NCBI GenBank assembly: GCA_964497615.1
Contig: CAZCEC010000013.1
Coordinates: 46,958 to 110,957, forward strand
DNA: 64,000 bases
DNA from: CAZCEC01 sp964497615
GTDB taxonomy: Bacteria > Chloroflexota > Anaerolineae > Anaerolineales > UBA6663
Reading direction: 5' to 3'
This document shows positions 1 to 7,751 of the stretch, piece after piece. Under the pieces are notes generated by a model. It did no database searches and was not told the DNA's origin. It worked only from the letters and a program-made list of their open reading frames with translations. The translations under genes were made by a program, and so were the position numbers. How positions within the stretch are numbered: the first letter of the stretch is position 1; each line of letters starts with the position of its first letter.

Positions 1-1
1 G

Positions 2-1063
2 ATCGGCGGCGCCGAGGACGTGCTCGAAAACCTCGTCGGGCTGTTCCCGGGTGCGCCGATCTTTACATCTATCTACGCGCCGGAGTTGATGCCGGCCGCC
101 TATCGCCGGTGGCCGATCCGGACGTCGTTTATGGACCGGCTCCCCGGCGTCCACCGCAACCACCAGCCCTATTTGCCGCTGTATCCGCTGGCGTTTGAGC
201 GTTTCGACCTATCGGGCCATGACCTGATCTTCTCCAACAAGAGCGGCTTCTGCCACGGGGTGCGCAAGCCGCCGGGTGCGGTGCACGTGTGCTACTGCCT
301 GACGCCCACCCGCTATGTGTGGGACTTCGACGCCTACGCCGCGCGGGAGGGGCTGGGCGTGGCTGCGCGGCTGCTGTTCCGGCCGCTGCTGGCCTGGCTG
401 CGCCGCTGGGATTTGCGGGCCGCGTCGCTGGTGGACCACTTCATCGCCATATCGTCGGAGGTTCAGCGGCGTATCGCCCGGTACTACGGGCGCGAATCTG
501 ACATCATTTACCCGCCGGTGGACCTGGCTCGGTTTGCCGCTCAGCCCACGTCCGAAGCGGGAGGCTACTTTCTCAGCTTGGGCCGCCTGATCCCGTACAA
601 GCGGGTGGACCTGGCGGTGCGGGCGTGCACGGCGCTGGGGTTGCCCCTGGTGGTGGGCGGCGATGGGCGCGACCGGGCGCGGCTGGAGCGCCTGGCCGGA
701 CCTACGGTAAAATTCCTGGGCCGGGTGCCGGACGCCGACCTGCCGGCGCTGATGGCGGGGTGCCGCGCCTTTATCTTCCCGGGGCTGGAGGACTTTGGCA
801 TCACGCCGGTGCAGGCGCTGGCCGCGGGCCGGCCGGTGGTGGCCTTTGCCGGCGGCGGCGCGCTGGACATCGTGCAGGATGGCGTCAATGGCGTCCTGTT
901 CAACGAGCCGGAGGCCGCCTCGCTGGCCGCGGCCCTGCTGCGCTTTGAGCGTCTGCGGGTAGACCCGCAGAGCGTGCGGGAGACGGCGCGCCGATATGAC
1001 CGGCCGCGTTTCCTGACGGAGGTAAGGACATTCGTGGAGCAGCGCGCCGGCCTGGGGACTTGA
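2..1063 (+). CDS. Glycosyltransferase family 4, 5'-truncated
   Basis: The reading frame is open from base 2, so the true start lies upstream of the window. The first visible residues (IGGAEDVLENL) are the N-terminal GGAE motif of GT-B family 4 transferases, so only a few residues are missing. The C-terminal half has the family features: FLSLGRLIPYKRVDLAV, then the donor-site region around FIFPGLEDFGITPVQALAAG, where the E/D cluster binds the nucleotide-sugar phosphate. It probably transfers a sugar onto a lipid-linked saccharide at the cytoplasmic membrane. The next genes (Wzz-like, BY-kinase, dTDP-sugar synthesis) place it in an exopolysaccharide cluster. Donor and acceptor cannot be read from sequence. 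Confidence 0.9.
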   Translation: MGGAEDVLENLVGLFPGAPIFTSIYAPELMPAAYRRWPIRTSFMDRLPGVHRNHQPYLPLYPLAFERFDLSGHDLIFSNKSGFCHGVRKPPGAVHVCYCLTPTRYVWDFDAYAAREGLGVAARLLFRPLLAWLRRWDLRAASLVDHFIAISSEVQRRIARYYGRESDIIYPPVDLARFAAQPTSEAGGYFLSLGRLIPYKRVDLAVRACTALGLPLVVGGDGRDRARLERLAGPTVKFLGRVPDADLPALMAGCRAFIFPGLEDFGITPVQALAAGRPVVAFAGGGALDIVQDGVNGVLFNEPEAASLAAALLRFERLRVDPQSVRETARRYDRPRFLTEVRTFVEQRAGLGT

Positions 1064-1132
1064 GGAGACTCGAAAGCCTCAGGGGAGGCGGCATTCTAGG
1101 AGCAGATGTGGCGCCCGGTAGTACAGGCAAAC

Positions 1133-1852
1133 ATGGAACTTCTTAGCTACTTCAGAATTGCACGCCGCTGGTGGTGGCTGATCCTGCTGCCGGCGCTGGC
1201 CGTGGCGGCCTATGGGCTGGCGACGTATCGCGCGCCGGCCGGGGCGTATTCGGCCTCGGTGCGCTATATCGTGGGCCAGCCGGCCGGGCTGGCGGCGACG
1301 ACGGGCTATGACCCGAACTACTACCGCTGGTTGACGTCGGAGTACATTTCGTCCGCGCTGAAGGACTGGGTGCGGACAGGCGACTTTGCCGAGGCGGTGA
1401 GCGGGCACTTGGCGGCGCAGGGGGTGGACCTGGCGCCGGGCGCGGTGCAGGGGGCGCTGGGTTCGGATAACGCCCGCAGTGTGCTGGTGGTGTTTGCGAC
1501 CGCGGGCGAAGCGGCGCAGGCGGCGGCGATCCTGAACGCGGCCACGGCGGCGCTGCAGGAGAACGCGGCGGTGTTTCCGCAATTGGGCGGGCTGGCGGCG
1601 GAGGTGGTGCCGCTGGACGCGCCTGTGCCTGGCTCGGTGGCGCCCTCNNNNNNNNNNTTGCCGCTCAAGATTGCCATTGGGCTGGCGCTGGGGGTCGGGC
1701 TGGCGCTGGCGGCGCACTATTTCGACCCGTTTGTGCGCGACCGGCGCGAGGTGGAGGCGATGGGACTGGCCGTGGTGGGGGAGATACCGGCTAGTGGGCG
1801 ACGACCGACGACCGACGACCGGCGACTGCCGATGCAAGGTGGAAAGCAATGA
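1133..1852 (+). CDS. Wzz-like polysaccharide co-polymerase, first copy (contains assembly gap)
   Basis: A membrane protein of about 239 residues with the topology of Wzz/CapA chain-length regulators. A short cytoplasmic start MELLSYFRIARRWWW leads into a first membrane helix (about residues 13-30). An extracytoplasmic domain follows, then a second helix (LKIAIGLALGVGLALAAHY) and a cytoplasmic tail. I chose ATG 1133 because the ELLSYFRIARRWW motif is the usual family N-terminus; an ATG at 1106 is also in frame. Ten Ns at 1648-1657 fall just before the second helix, so 3-4 residues are unknown and the frame across the gap is assumed. The tail is encoded by a GACGACC-type repeat (1798-1828), giving a low-complexity RRPTTDDRR end, so the native C-terminus may have been altered. 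Confidence 0.75.
   Translation: MELLSYFRIARRWWWLILLPALAVAAYGLATYRAPAGAYSASVRYIVGQPAGLAATTGYDPNYYRWLTSEYISSALKDWVRTGDFAEAVSGHLAAQGVDLAPGAVQGALGSDNARSVLVVFATAGEAAQAAAILNAATAALQENAAVFPQLGGLAAEVVPLDAPVPGSVAPXXXXLPLKIAIGLALGVGLALAAHYFDPFVRDRREVEAMGLAVVGEIPASGRRPTTDDRRLPMQGGKQ
1648..1657. other. Assembly gap (10 N)
   Basis: Ten consecutive Ns inside the first Wzz-like gene. A fixed run of ten usually marks a join of unknown true length, so the gene may be longer or frameshifted here. Confidence 0.95.
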
Positions 1853-1923
1853 GAAAACGGCAGAGTGCAGCCGGCAGAGGGCGGAAGGCAATCCACGGAC
1901 CACGCGACACGCACCTCGTCTGG

Positions 1924-1929
1924 TACAAT
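1924..1929 (+). promoter_or_regulatory. Possible -10 element before second Wzz-like gene
   Basis: TACAAT lies 19 bases before ATG 1949 in a short intergenic stretch after the repeat-encoded end of the preceding gene. No convincing -35 is visible. It could give the second Wzz-like gene its own promoter. Confidence 0.35.
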
Positions 1930-1948
1930 TGCTGTCCCGGAGCCACTG

Positions 1949-2629
1949 ATGTCCCTGACTGAATATCTCCGCATTGTGCGCCGCTGGGGCTGGATTCTGG
2001 TGCTGCTGGCCCTGTTGGCGGCGGGCAGCGCCTATGTCTTTAGCGCCATCCAGACGCCTGTGTACCGCTCGACGAACTTTGTGGGGGTGCAGCCGTCGCG
2101 CCCTGATTTTGGGTTGAGCCAGAGCACGAAGGCGCTGCTGCGCTATTATGTCTTTGTGATCGACCAGGACGATTTTGCGGAACGCGTGATCGACCGGCTG
2201 GACCTGGACATGACCAGCGAACAACTCTTGGGCGCCTCCACCATTGCGTCCGACGACTCGCGGTTTGTCATCCAAATCGATGTGGATCACGTCAATGGTG
2301 ACACGGCCAACGACATCGCCCGGGTGTGGGCGGAGGAGTTCAAGGCCTGGCGCGACGCCGAGAACGCCAAGGTGAACCGGGAGGACCAGGTGCAAGCCAA
2401 CCTGGCTGACCGGCCTCAGTACAGCCTGCTGCGGCCGAAGACGACGATTAACACCCTGGCTGGCGGTATCCTGGGCCTGCTGGTGGGCGCGGTGATCGTG
2501 TTCCTGGTGGAGTACCGGGAGGCCAGCATCATCCGCTTTGCCGACGATGTGGAGCGCGGGCTGGGCCTGCCGGTGCTGGGCGCGGTCCCGCCGGTGGAAG
2601 CCGCCGCCCGCGGCGCCCGGGCCGCCTGA
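1949..2629 (+). CDS. Wzz-like polysaccharide co-polymerase, second copy
   Basis: A 226-residue protein with the same architecture as its upstream neighbour: MSLTEYLRIVRRWGW, a first membrane helix (about residues 13-33), an extracytoplasmic helical domain, a second helix (GGILGLLVGAVIVFLVEY, about 170-187) and a short cytoplasmic tail. ATG 1949 fits the family N-terminus. Two tandem Wzz-like genes followed by a separate tyrosine kinase resemble the CapA/CapB arrangement of Gram-positive-type capsule systems, where kinase and membrane activator are separate polypeptides. The ATPase-activating C-terminal tail is short here. It probably sets polymer length and activates the kinase that starts 12 bases downstream. 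Confidence 0.75.
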   Translation: MSLTEYLRIVRRWGWILVLLALLAAGSAYVFSAIQTPVYRSTNFVGVQPSRPDFGLSQSTKALLRYYVFVIDQDDFAERVIDRLDLDMTSEQLLGASTIASDDSRFVIQIDVDHVNGDTANDIARVWAEEFKAWRDAENAKVNREDQVQANLADRPQYSLLRPKTTINTLAGGILGLLVGAVIVFLVEYREASIIRFADDVERGLGLPVLGAVPPVEAAARGARAA

Positions 2630-2641
2630 GGAACCCTGCCG

Positions 2642-3298
2642 ATGCCTGCCGCTAACCCCGCCCTGATCACCCTGACCGACCCGCGCTCGCCCGGCGCCGA
2701 GGCCTACCGCACCCTGCGCACCAACCTGATGTTCTCCAGCCTGGAGCACCCGCTGGCGACCCTGCTCGTGACCTCGCCCGCGCCCGAGGAGGGCAAGAGC
2801 ACCACCCTGGCGAACCTGGCGGTGACGATGGCGCAGGGCGGGCGCAGCACCATCGTGGTGGACTGTGACCTGCGCCGGCCGCGCCTGCACGACATCTTTG
2901 GCGTGGCCGCCGCGCCAGGCCTGAGCAATGCCATCCTGGACAAGGTGGAGGCGCCCGCGCTGACGCCCACCAACGTGGAAGGCTTGTCGCTGCTGCCGGC
3001 GGGGGACGTGCCGCCCAACCCGGCCGATTTGCTGGGTTCGCGCCGGATGGAAGCCATCATCGCCAACCTGAAGACGCGGGCCGACATCGTGCTGTTCGAC
3101 GCGCCGCCGGTGATTGCCGTGACGGATGCGGCGCTGCTGGCCTCCAAGCTGGACGGGGTGCTGCTGGTGATGAGCGCCGGCCACACCCGCCGCGACCATG
3201 CCCAGCGGGCCAAGGCGCTGCTGGAGAAGATCCACGTGCGGATCGTAGGGGCGGTGCTGACGAATGCGAGTGTGGATCGGTCGGTGACGGCGTACTGA
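2642..3298 (+). CDS. CpsD/CapB-type bacterial tyrosine kinase
   Basis: A 218-residue cytoplasmic P-loop protein. Walker A is TSPAPEEGKST (about residues 44-54), Walker A' is VVDCDLRRPRLH (72-83) and Walker B is DIVLFDAPPV (148-157). These are diagnostic of BY-kinases, which autophosphorylate on C-terminal tyrosines and control polysaccharide assembly with a Wzz/CapA partner. The usual C-terminal tyrosine cluster is reduced to a single terminal tyrosine (SVTAY), so phosphocycling may be limited. It follows the second Wzz-like gene by 12 bases and is almost certainly co-transcribed with it. A ParA/MinD-type ATPase is the main alternative, but context and the A' motif favour a BY-kinase. Confidence 0.85.
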   Translation: MPAANPALITLTDPRSPGAEAYRTLRTNLMFSSLEHPLATLLVTSPAPEEGKSTTLANLAVTMAQGGRSTIVVDCDLRRPRLHDIFGVAAAPGLSNAILDKVEAPALTPTNVEGLSLLPAGDVPPNPADLLGSRRMEAIIANLKTRADIVLFDAPPVIAVTDAALLASKLDGVLLVMSAGHTRRDHAQRAKALLEKIHVRIVGAVLTNASVDRSVTAY

Positions 3299-3375
3299 CG
3301 ACGACGGACGAAGGACGAAAGACGGACGACCGCAAGCGAACGACGAATGACGAAAGACGGGCGACGAAGGCCGTA
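3297..3375. repeat. GACGA-type purine-rich intergenic repeat
   Basis: A stretch built from a degenerate heptamer close to GACGAAR / GACGGAC, filling most of the gap between the kinase and the RmlA gene. The same style of sequence recurs at 1798-1828, 4521-4588, 40847-40897 and 43437-43505. No open frame with plausible codon use is present. Confidence 0.7.
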
Positions 3376-3442
3376 GGACGCGGGCGGAAGGCAGTCAACC
3401 ACCAGTGGACCCCGTACCCGGCGACCAGCACAAAGGACTTGA

Positions 3443-4516
3443 ATGAAGGGATTGATACTTTCGGGCGGCAAGGGGACGCGCCTGCTGCCGCTGACTTACC
3501 GGCGCGCCAAGCAGCTCATCCCGGTGGCGAATGAGCCAGTGCTGTGCCGGGTGATCCGCGCCATCCGCGACGCCGGCATCACCGAGATCGGCATCGTGGT
3601 GGGCGACACCGAGCCCGAAATCCGCGAGACGGTGAATGGGGGCGAACGCTGGGGGGTGAAGGTGACGTACATCCGGCAGTCGGCGCCGGCCGGGCTGGCG
3701 CACGCCGTGAAGGAGTCGCTGCCGTTCCTGGGCGACGACCGGTTTGTGATGTTCCTGGGCGACAACGTCATCCAGGGCGGCATCAGCCCCCTCATCCGGC
3801 AGTTCGCGGAGAGCGAGTGGAACAGCCAGATCGTGCTCAAGCGGGTGCCGAACCCGCAGCAGTTCGGGGTGGCGGTGCTCAACGGGGACGGGCACATCAA
3901 GCAGCTCATCGAGAAGCCCAAGGAGCCGCCCTCCGACCTGGCGCTGGTAGGCATCTACATGTTCGACCACCATGTGGCTGAGGCGGTGCACAGCATCCGG
4001 CCTTCGGCGCGCGGCGAGTTGGAGATCACCGACGCCATTCAGTGGCTGGTGGAGCAAGGGTACGTGGTGCACCCGTACGTGCACGATGGCTGGTGGATCG
4101 ACACCGGCAAGATGGCCGACATGCTGACGGCCAATGCCCTGGTGCTGGACGAGACCACGCCGGTGATCGCGCCGGATGCGGCGGTGGATGCGGAGTCGAC
4201 GGTGGGGCGGCGGGTGACGCTCCAGCCGGGGGCGCAGATCATCAACAGCCAGGTGCGCGGGCCGACCATCATCGGCGAGAACACGCGCATCATCAACAGC
4301 TACGTCGGGCCGTACACGTCCATCTACCACGGCTGCACGGTAGAAAACAGCGAGATCGAGCACTCCATCGTGCTCGAAAATTGCCGCATCGAGAACGTCA
4401 CCACCCGCATCCAGGACTCGCTCATCGGCCGCAATGCGCACGTGGAGCAGACGACGCGCAAGCCGAAGAGCATTTCGCTCAACCTGGGGGACTATTCGCA
4501 CATTGATCTCGTGTAA
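3443..4516 (+). CDS. rfbA: Glucose-1-phosphate thymidylyltransferase, long form
   Basis: Makes dTDP-glucose from glucose 1-phosphate and dTTP, the first step of dTDP-deoxysugar synthesis. The 357-residue protein has the nucleotidyltransferase signature LSGGKGTRLLPLT (6-18), the substrate-contacting KQLIPVANEP (24-33) and FLGDN (about 109-113). From about residue 240 there is a left-handed beta-helix with hexapeptide repeats (IINSQVRGPTIIGENTRIIN). That extension is typical of the long RmlA subfamily, found in antibiotic and Gram-positive-type sugar clusters, rather than the shorter enterobacterial form. The start has an AAAGGA ribosome site. Its product would feed RfbB, encoded just downstream. 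Confidence 0.92.
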   Translation: MKGLILSGGKGTRLLPLTYRRAKQLIPVANEPVLCRVIRAIRDAGITEIGIVVGDTEPEIRETVNGGERWGVKVTYIRQSAPAGLAHAVKESLPFLGDDRFVMFLGDNVIQGGISPLIRQFAESEWNSQIVLKRVPNPQQFGVAVLNGDGHIKQLIEKPKEPPSDLALVGIYMFDHHVAEAVHSIRPSARGELEITDAIQWLVEQGYVVHPYVHDGWWIDTGKMADMLTANALVLDETTPVIAPDAAVDAESTVGRRVTLQPGAQIINSQVRGPTIIGENTRIINSYVGPYTSIYHGCTVENSEIEHSIVLENCRIENVTTRIQDSLIGRNAHVEQTTRKPKSISLNLGDYSHIDLV

Positions 4517-4520
4517 CCCC

Positions 4521-4588
4521 GACGTAAGACGAAGGACGGCAGACGAAGCATTGCGCTGCTTTTCGTCATTCGTCTTCCGTCGTTCGTC
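4521..4588. repeat. Imperfect inverted repeat made of GACGA heptamers
   Basis: The left arm (4521-4547) and right arm (4562-4588) are about 20/27 complementary, separated by a short CATTGCGCTG-type loop. The arms consist of the same GACGAAR heptamers seen elsewhere, here once in each orientation. It could fold in RNA between rfbA and rfbB, but there is no U-tract, so a terminator is not supported. Confidence 0.6.
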
Positions 4589-4606
4589 CAGACCAACACG
4601 ATAACC

Positions 4607-5629
4607 ATGAAGAATATTCTAATTACCGGCGGCGCCGGGTTTATCGGCTCCAACTACGTGCGCTACCTGCTACGCCACCACCCCGACTACACGGCGGTGG
4701 TGTATGACAAGCTGACCTACGCCGGCAACCAGGCGAATCTGCTGGACGTGCACGACGACCCGCGCTACCGCTTTGTGCGCGGCGACATCGCCGACAAGCA
4801 CGCGCTGGCCGACGCCATCCGCGAGCATAACATCGACACCATCGTCAACTTCGCGGCCGAGAGCCACGTGGACCGCTCCATCCTCCAGCCGGATGCCTTC
4901 ATCCACACCGATGTGGTGGGGACGTATGTGCTGCTGGAGGCGGCGCGGGAGTTCAAGCTGGAGCGCTTTCACCAGGTGAGCACGGACGAGGTGTATGGCA
5001 GCATCCCGGTGGGCTTCTTTAAGGAAGGCGACCCGCTGGAGCCGAACAGCCCCTACTCGGCCAGCAAGGCGGGGGGCGAGCTGATGGTGCGGGCGTATGT
5101 GGAGACATACGGGCTGAACGCGGTGGTGACGCGCGGCAGCAACACCTTTGGGCCGTACCAGTACCCGGAGAAGGTTGCGCCGCTGTTCATCACGAATGCC
5201 ATTGACAACGAGCCGCTGCCCTTGTATGGCGACGGGATGCAGGTGCGCGACTGGCTGTTCGTGGAAGACCACTGTTCGGGGATTGACACGGTGCTGCACC
5301 AGGCCAAGGCCGGGGAGATTTACAACCTGGGCGGCGGCAACGAGCGGCACAACATTGACGTGACTCGCCTGATCCTGCGGTTATTGGGCAAGCCGGAGAG
5401 CCTGATCCGCCCGGTGGCCGACCGCCCCGGTCACGACCGCCGCTACGCCCTCGACTGCGCCAAATTGCACGCCCTGGGTTGGCGACCATCGCGCGACTTC
5501 GAGACCGCCATGGCCGAGACGGCGGCGTGGTATCAGAAGAACGAGTGGTGGTGGCGGCCAATCAAGAGCGGGGAGTTCAAGGCCTACTACCAGCGGCAGT
5601 ACGGGGAGCGGCTGGCGGAGGCAAGCTAG
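4607..5629 (+). CDS. rfbB: dTDP-glucose 4,6-dehydratase
   Basis: Converts dTDP-glucose to dTDP-4-keto-6-deoxyglucose. It is a 340-residue extended short-chain dehydrogenase with the NAD-binding motif TGGAGFIGS (7-15). The catalytic STDEVYG carries the T-D-E triad at 126-128, and the Y150-xxx-K154 pair is in YSASK. NFAAESHVDRS (81-91) is a family hallmark, and length and motifs match RmlB/RfbB throughout. Together with the preceding thymidylyltransferase it supplies the common intermediate of rhamnose and other deoxysugars. The rmlC and rmlD genes are not in the window, so the final sugar is unknown. It is separated from rfbA by 90 bases of inverted GACGA repeat. Confidence 0.95.
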   Translation: MKNILITGGAGFIGSNYVRYLLRHHPDYTAVVYDKLTYAGNQANLLDVHDDPRYRFVRGDIADKHALADAIREHNIDTIVNFAAESHVDRSILQPDAFIHTDVVGTYVLLEAAREFKLERFHQVSTDEVYGSIPVGFFKEGDPLEPNSPYSASKAGGELMVRAYVETYGLNAVVTRGSNTFGPYQYPEKVAPLFITNAIDNEPLPLYGDGMQVRDWLFVEDHCSGIDTVLHQAKAGEIYNLGGGNERHNIDVTRLILRLLGKPESLIRPVADRPGHDRRYALDCAKLHALGWRPSRDFETAMAETAAWYQKNEWWWRPIKSGEFKAYYQRQYGERLAEAS

Positions 5630-5790
5630 CCGCCTTTCAGCGCCTGCGCGCCGGCCAGTCGCAGCTTGACTCGCCCATTGCCCGGTTGCTGCATCGGCGC
5701 TGTCTGTGTCCGATCCGTGTGCGCCGGTTGCGCCATCCCCGCCATAGGCTCCGGCTCCTCCCGCGTGGCGTCTACGTATGGCTTATCCAT
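5626..5790 (-). CDS. Possible small hydrophilic protein
   Basis: A 54-residue frame from ATG 5790 to a stop overlapping the end of rfbB on the other strand. Composition is hydrophilic (MDKPYVDATREEPEPMAGM...) and codon third positions are GC-rich like the neighbours, but no family is recognised and no clear ribosome site is seen. It lies in an otherwise gene-free 313-base gap. It may well be spurious. Confidence 0.2.
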   Translation of the reverse strand: MDKPYVDATREEPEPMAGMAQPAHTDRTQTAPMQQPGNGRVKLRLAGAQALKGG

Positions 5791-5796
5791 TGTGCA

Positions 5797-5825
5797 TTGA
5801 CGCCCCTCCCCGCCAATGATAGAAT
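5797..5825 (+). promoter_or_regulatory. Sigma-70-type promoter for citrate synthase
   Basis: TTGACG (5797-5802), a 17-base spacer and TAGAAT (5820-5825) form a near-consensus promoter. Transcription would begin near 5832, giving a leader of about 110 bases before ATG 5943 that holds a terminator-like hairpin. Confidence 0.75.
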
Positions 5826-5876
5826 CGCGCGAAATCATGGCAATTTCCGCCAGCCCAACCCCTGGTTGATCCCTAG

Positions 5877-5918
5877 CACAGTGCCGGTGGCGGTTCCCGT
5901 GACCGGCATTGTGTTTTT
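5877..5918 (+). terminator. Terminator-like hairpin in the citrate synthase leader
   Basis: CACAGTGCCGGT (5877-5888) pairs with ACCGGCATTGTG (5902-5913) over 12 positions with one G-U wobble. The hairpin is followed at once by TTTTT (5914-5918) and, 11 bases on, by the ribosome site GGAAGGAG of citrate synthase. It lies downstream of the promoter at 5797-5825, so it could be an attenuator or the end of an approximately 85-nt RNA. CCGCCA (5847-5852) could pair with TGGCGG (5888-5893) and so disturb the hairpin. Confidence 0.6.
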
Positions 5919-5942
5919 ACTCACTCGGAAGGAGCATCGTCT

Positions 5943-7088
5943 ATGAGCACCACCCCCGCCGCGGCGCCGGCCTTCACCAAGGGCCTGGTAGGCGTCAAAG
6001 CCGCCCAAACCGCGCTGTCCTCAGTCGACGGCGCCAACGGCGTCCTCACCTATCGCGGCATCAACATCCACGACCTGGCCGGCAAAGCGTCCTATGAGGA
6101 AGTGGTTTACTTGCTGTTCCACGGCAAGCTGCCCAATGCGGCTGAACTGAAGGCCTTCGAGGCCGACCTGAGCGGCAAGCGCACCCTGCCGCAGCCGGTG
6201 CTGGACCATATCGGCGCGAGCCCCACCTCCGCCACGCCCATGGACGTGCTGCGGACGGCCGTTTCGATGCTGGCCTATTTCGAGCCAGAAGTGGAAGACA
6301 TCTCCATTGAGGCCACCCTGCGCAAGGGGCTGCGGTTGGTGGCCCAGTTCCCCACCGTCGTCGCCGCCATCCACCGGCACCGGCACGGCCAGCCGGTGCT
6401 GGCGCCCAACCCCAAGCTGGGGCACGCCGCCAACTTCCTGTACATGCTCCACGGCGAGGAACAGAGCGACCTGGAGAACCAGGCCATGAACCTGTACCTG
6501 GTGCTGTTGGCCGACCACTCGCTCAACGCCTCCACCTTCACCGCCCGCGTGGCGGCCTCCACCAATGCCGACCTGCACGCCGCCATCACCGCCGCCATTG
6601 GCGCGCTGAAGGGCAATTTGCACGGCGGCGCGGCCGAGGCGACCATGAATATGCTGCTGGAGATCGGCGCCATGGCCGAGGTGGACCCGTTCGTGGACCG
6701 CGCTTTCGAGACCAAGCGCAAGATCATGGGTATCGGCCACCGCATCTACAAGAGCGGCGATCCGCGCGTGCGGCACCTGCTGGAGTGGGCGCGGCGAGTG
6801 GAAGACGCGCAGGGCAAGGGCGCTACCTACGTCGACATGGCGCTGGGGGTGGAGAAGGCGGTGCTGCGTCACAAGGAGCTGTACCCGAACGTGGACTTCT
6901 TCTCCGCGCCGATGCTGTATTATCTGGGCATTCCCACCGAACTGGATACGTGCGTGTTCGCCATCTCCCGGTCCGCCGGGTGGACAGCGCACGTGGTTGA
7001 GCAGTACAACGACGCCACCCTCATCCGCCCTGGCGCGGACTACATCGGCCCGGCGACCGCGGCCTATGTGCCGGTGAACGAGCGCTAG
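5943..7088 (+). CDS. gltA: Citrate synthase
   Basis: Condenses oxaloacetate and acetyl-CoA to citrate, the entry step of the TCA cycle. The 381-residue protein matches the short bacterial/archaeal form. The catalytic triad is visible as H227 in NLHGGAAEA, H266 in GIGHRIYKSGDPR and D318 in VDFFSAPM. The N-terminal GLVGVKAAQTALSSVDG and LTYRGI motifs are typical. A 2-methylcitrate synthase cannot be excluded, but no prp genes are near. AAGGAG precedes the ATG. Its own promoter (5797-5825) and leader hairpin (5877-5918) suggest regulation by premature termination. Confidence 0.92.
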   Translation: MSTTPAAAPAFTKGLVGVKAAQTALSSVDGANGVLTYRGINIHDLAGKASYEEVVYLLFHGKLPNAAELKAFEADLSGKRTLPQPVLDHIGASPTSATPMDVLRTAVSMLAYFEPEVEDISIEATLRKGLRLVAQFPTVVAAIHRHRHGQPVLAPNPKLGHAANFLYMLHGEEQSDLENQAMNLYLVLLADHSLNASTFTARVAASTNADLHAAITAAIGALKGNLHGGAAEATMNMLLEIGAMAEVDPFVDRAFETKRKIMGIGHRIYKSGDPRVRHLLEWARRVEDAQGKGATYVDMALGVEKAVLRHKELYPNVDFFSAPMLYYLGIPTELDTCVFAISRSAGWTAHVVEQYNDATLIRPGADYIGPATAAYVPVNER

Positions 7089-7100
7089 GCGTCTGCGACG

Positions 7101-7421
7101 ATGACCCGTCCCCTCCCCCCTGGCTTGCCGCCTGAGCCCAGCGTGGGCCAACTGCGCTGGTTGATTGACCGCGTGGCCGCGGGGGAGGTGGGCGTGGATG
7201 ACCTGATCGCCCACTTCCGGCCTTTGCACGAGGCCCTGGAGCACACCGGCCGCCCTGGCTATCGGTCCAAAGAAGAGGCTCGGCTGATCTGGGATGTGCT
7301 GTGGGCGCTGGAGTTCTATTCACCCGACCCCGCGCGCGAGGCCAACCCCGCCGAGTGGAACGACGCCGAGGCCGTGCAGGCCGAGGTGCGGCGCGTGAGC
7401 GAACGCCTGCGCGCCTTGTAG
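7101..7421 (+). CDS. Hypothetical protein, tandem paralogue A
   Basis: A 106-residue soluble protein of unknown function, starting 12 bases after citrate synthase. The core pattern is QLRWLID-(x7)-VDDLIAHFRPLHEALE, then EEARLIWDVLWALEFY and a C-terminal AEAVQAEV helix. The adjacent gene at 7425 carries the same pattern (QLRWYI, RPLHEHLE, RAVWDVLWAVEFF), so the two are tandem duplicates. The mostly helical, charged composition suggests a small regulatory or scaffold protein; no catalytic motif is seen. Confidence 0.7.
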   Translation: MTRPLPPGLPPEPSVGQLRWLIDRVAAGEVGVDDLIAHFRPLHEALEHTGRPGYRSKEEARLIWDVLWALEFYSPDPAREANPAEWNDAEAVQAEVRRVSERLRAL

Positions 7422-7424
7422 CCC

Positions 7425-7748
7425 ATGCGCTCCGGCGATCCTCGTTTCGCCACCTTCCCTGCAGCGCCTGGCGCGGCGCAACTGCGCTGGTACATCCTCC
7501 AAACCGCCAGCGGTGCGCTCGATATCCAGGACCTGCTGGCCGACCTGCGCCCCCTGCACGAGCATCTGGAACGGCAGGGCCCCGTGCAGTTCGCCTCGGC
7601 CGACGAGGGCCGGGCCGTCTGGGATGTGCTGTGGGCGGTGGAGTTCTTCCGGGAGAATGCGGCCCAGGAAGAACACCCTGAGGATTGGTACACCGCCGAG
7701 CAGGTGCTGGAAATCGTGAAGCGCGCCGCCGCCCACCTGGCGGAGTGA
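7425..7748 (+). CDS. Hypothetical protein, tandem paralogue B
   Basis: A 107-residue paralogue of the preceding gene, which ends three bases before this start. It shares QLRW, the DLxxxxRPLHExLE segment, the WDVLWAxEFF segment and a final AEQVLEIVKRAA helix. The tight spacing and the next gene three bases downstream suggest one transcript through the propeller protein. No known family was recognised. Confidence 0.7.
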   Translation: MRSGDPRFATFPAAPGAAQLRWYILQTASGALDIQDLLADLRPLHEHLERQGPVQFASADEGRAVWDVLWAVEFFRENAAQEEHPEDWYTAEQVLEIVKRAAAHLAE

Positions 7749-7751
7749 GCC

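Noticed and set aside
1079..3235. Minus-strand frame of about 718 codons opposite the Wzz/kinase genes
   Set aside because: It runs through the N gap and through antisense of three recognisable genes, with Arg/His/Gln-rich composition typical of a shadow frame.
5630..5942. tRNA or known riboswitch class in the citrate synthase leader
   Set aside because: I could not fit a cloverleaf or a recognisable aptamer core; only the promoter and terminator-like hairpin are supported.
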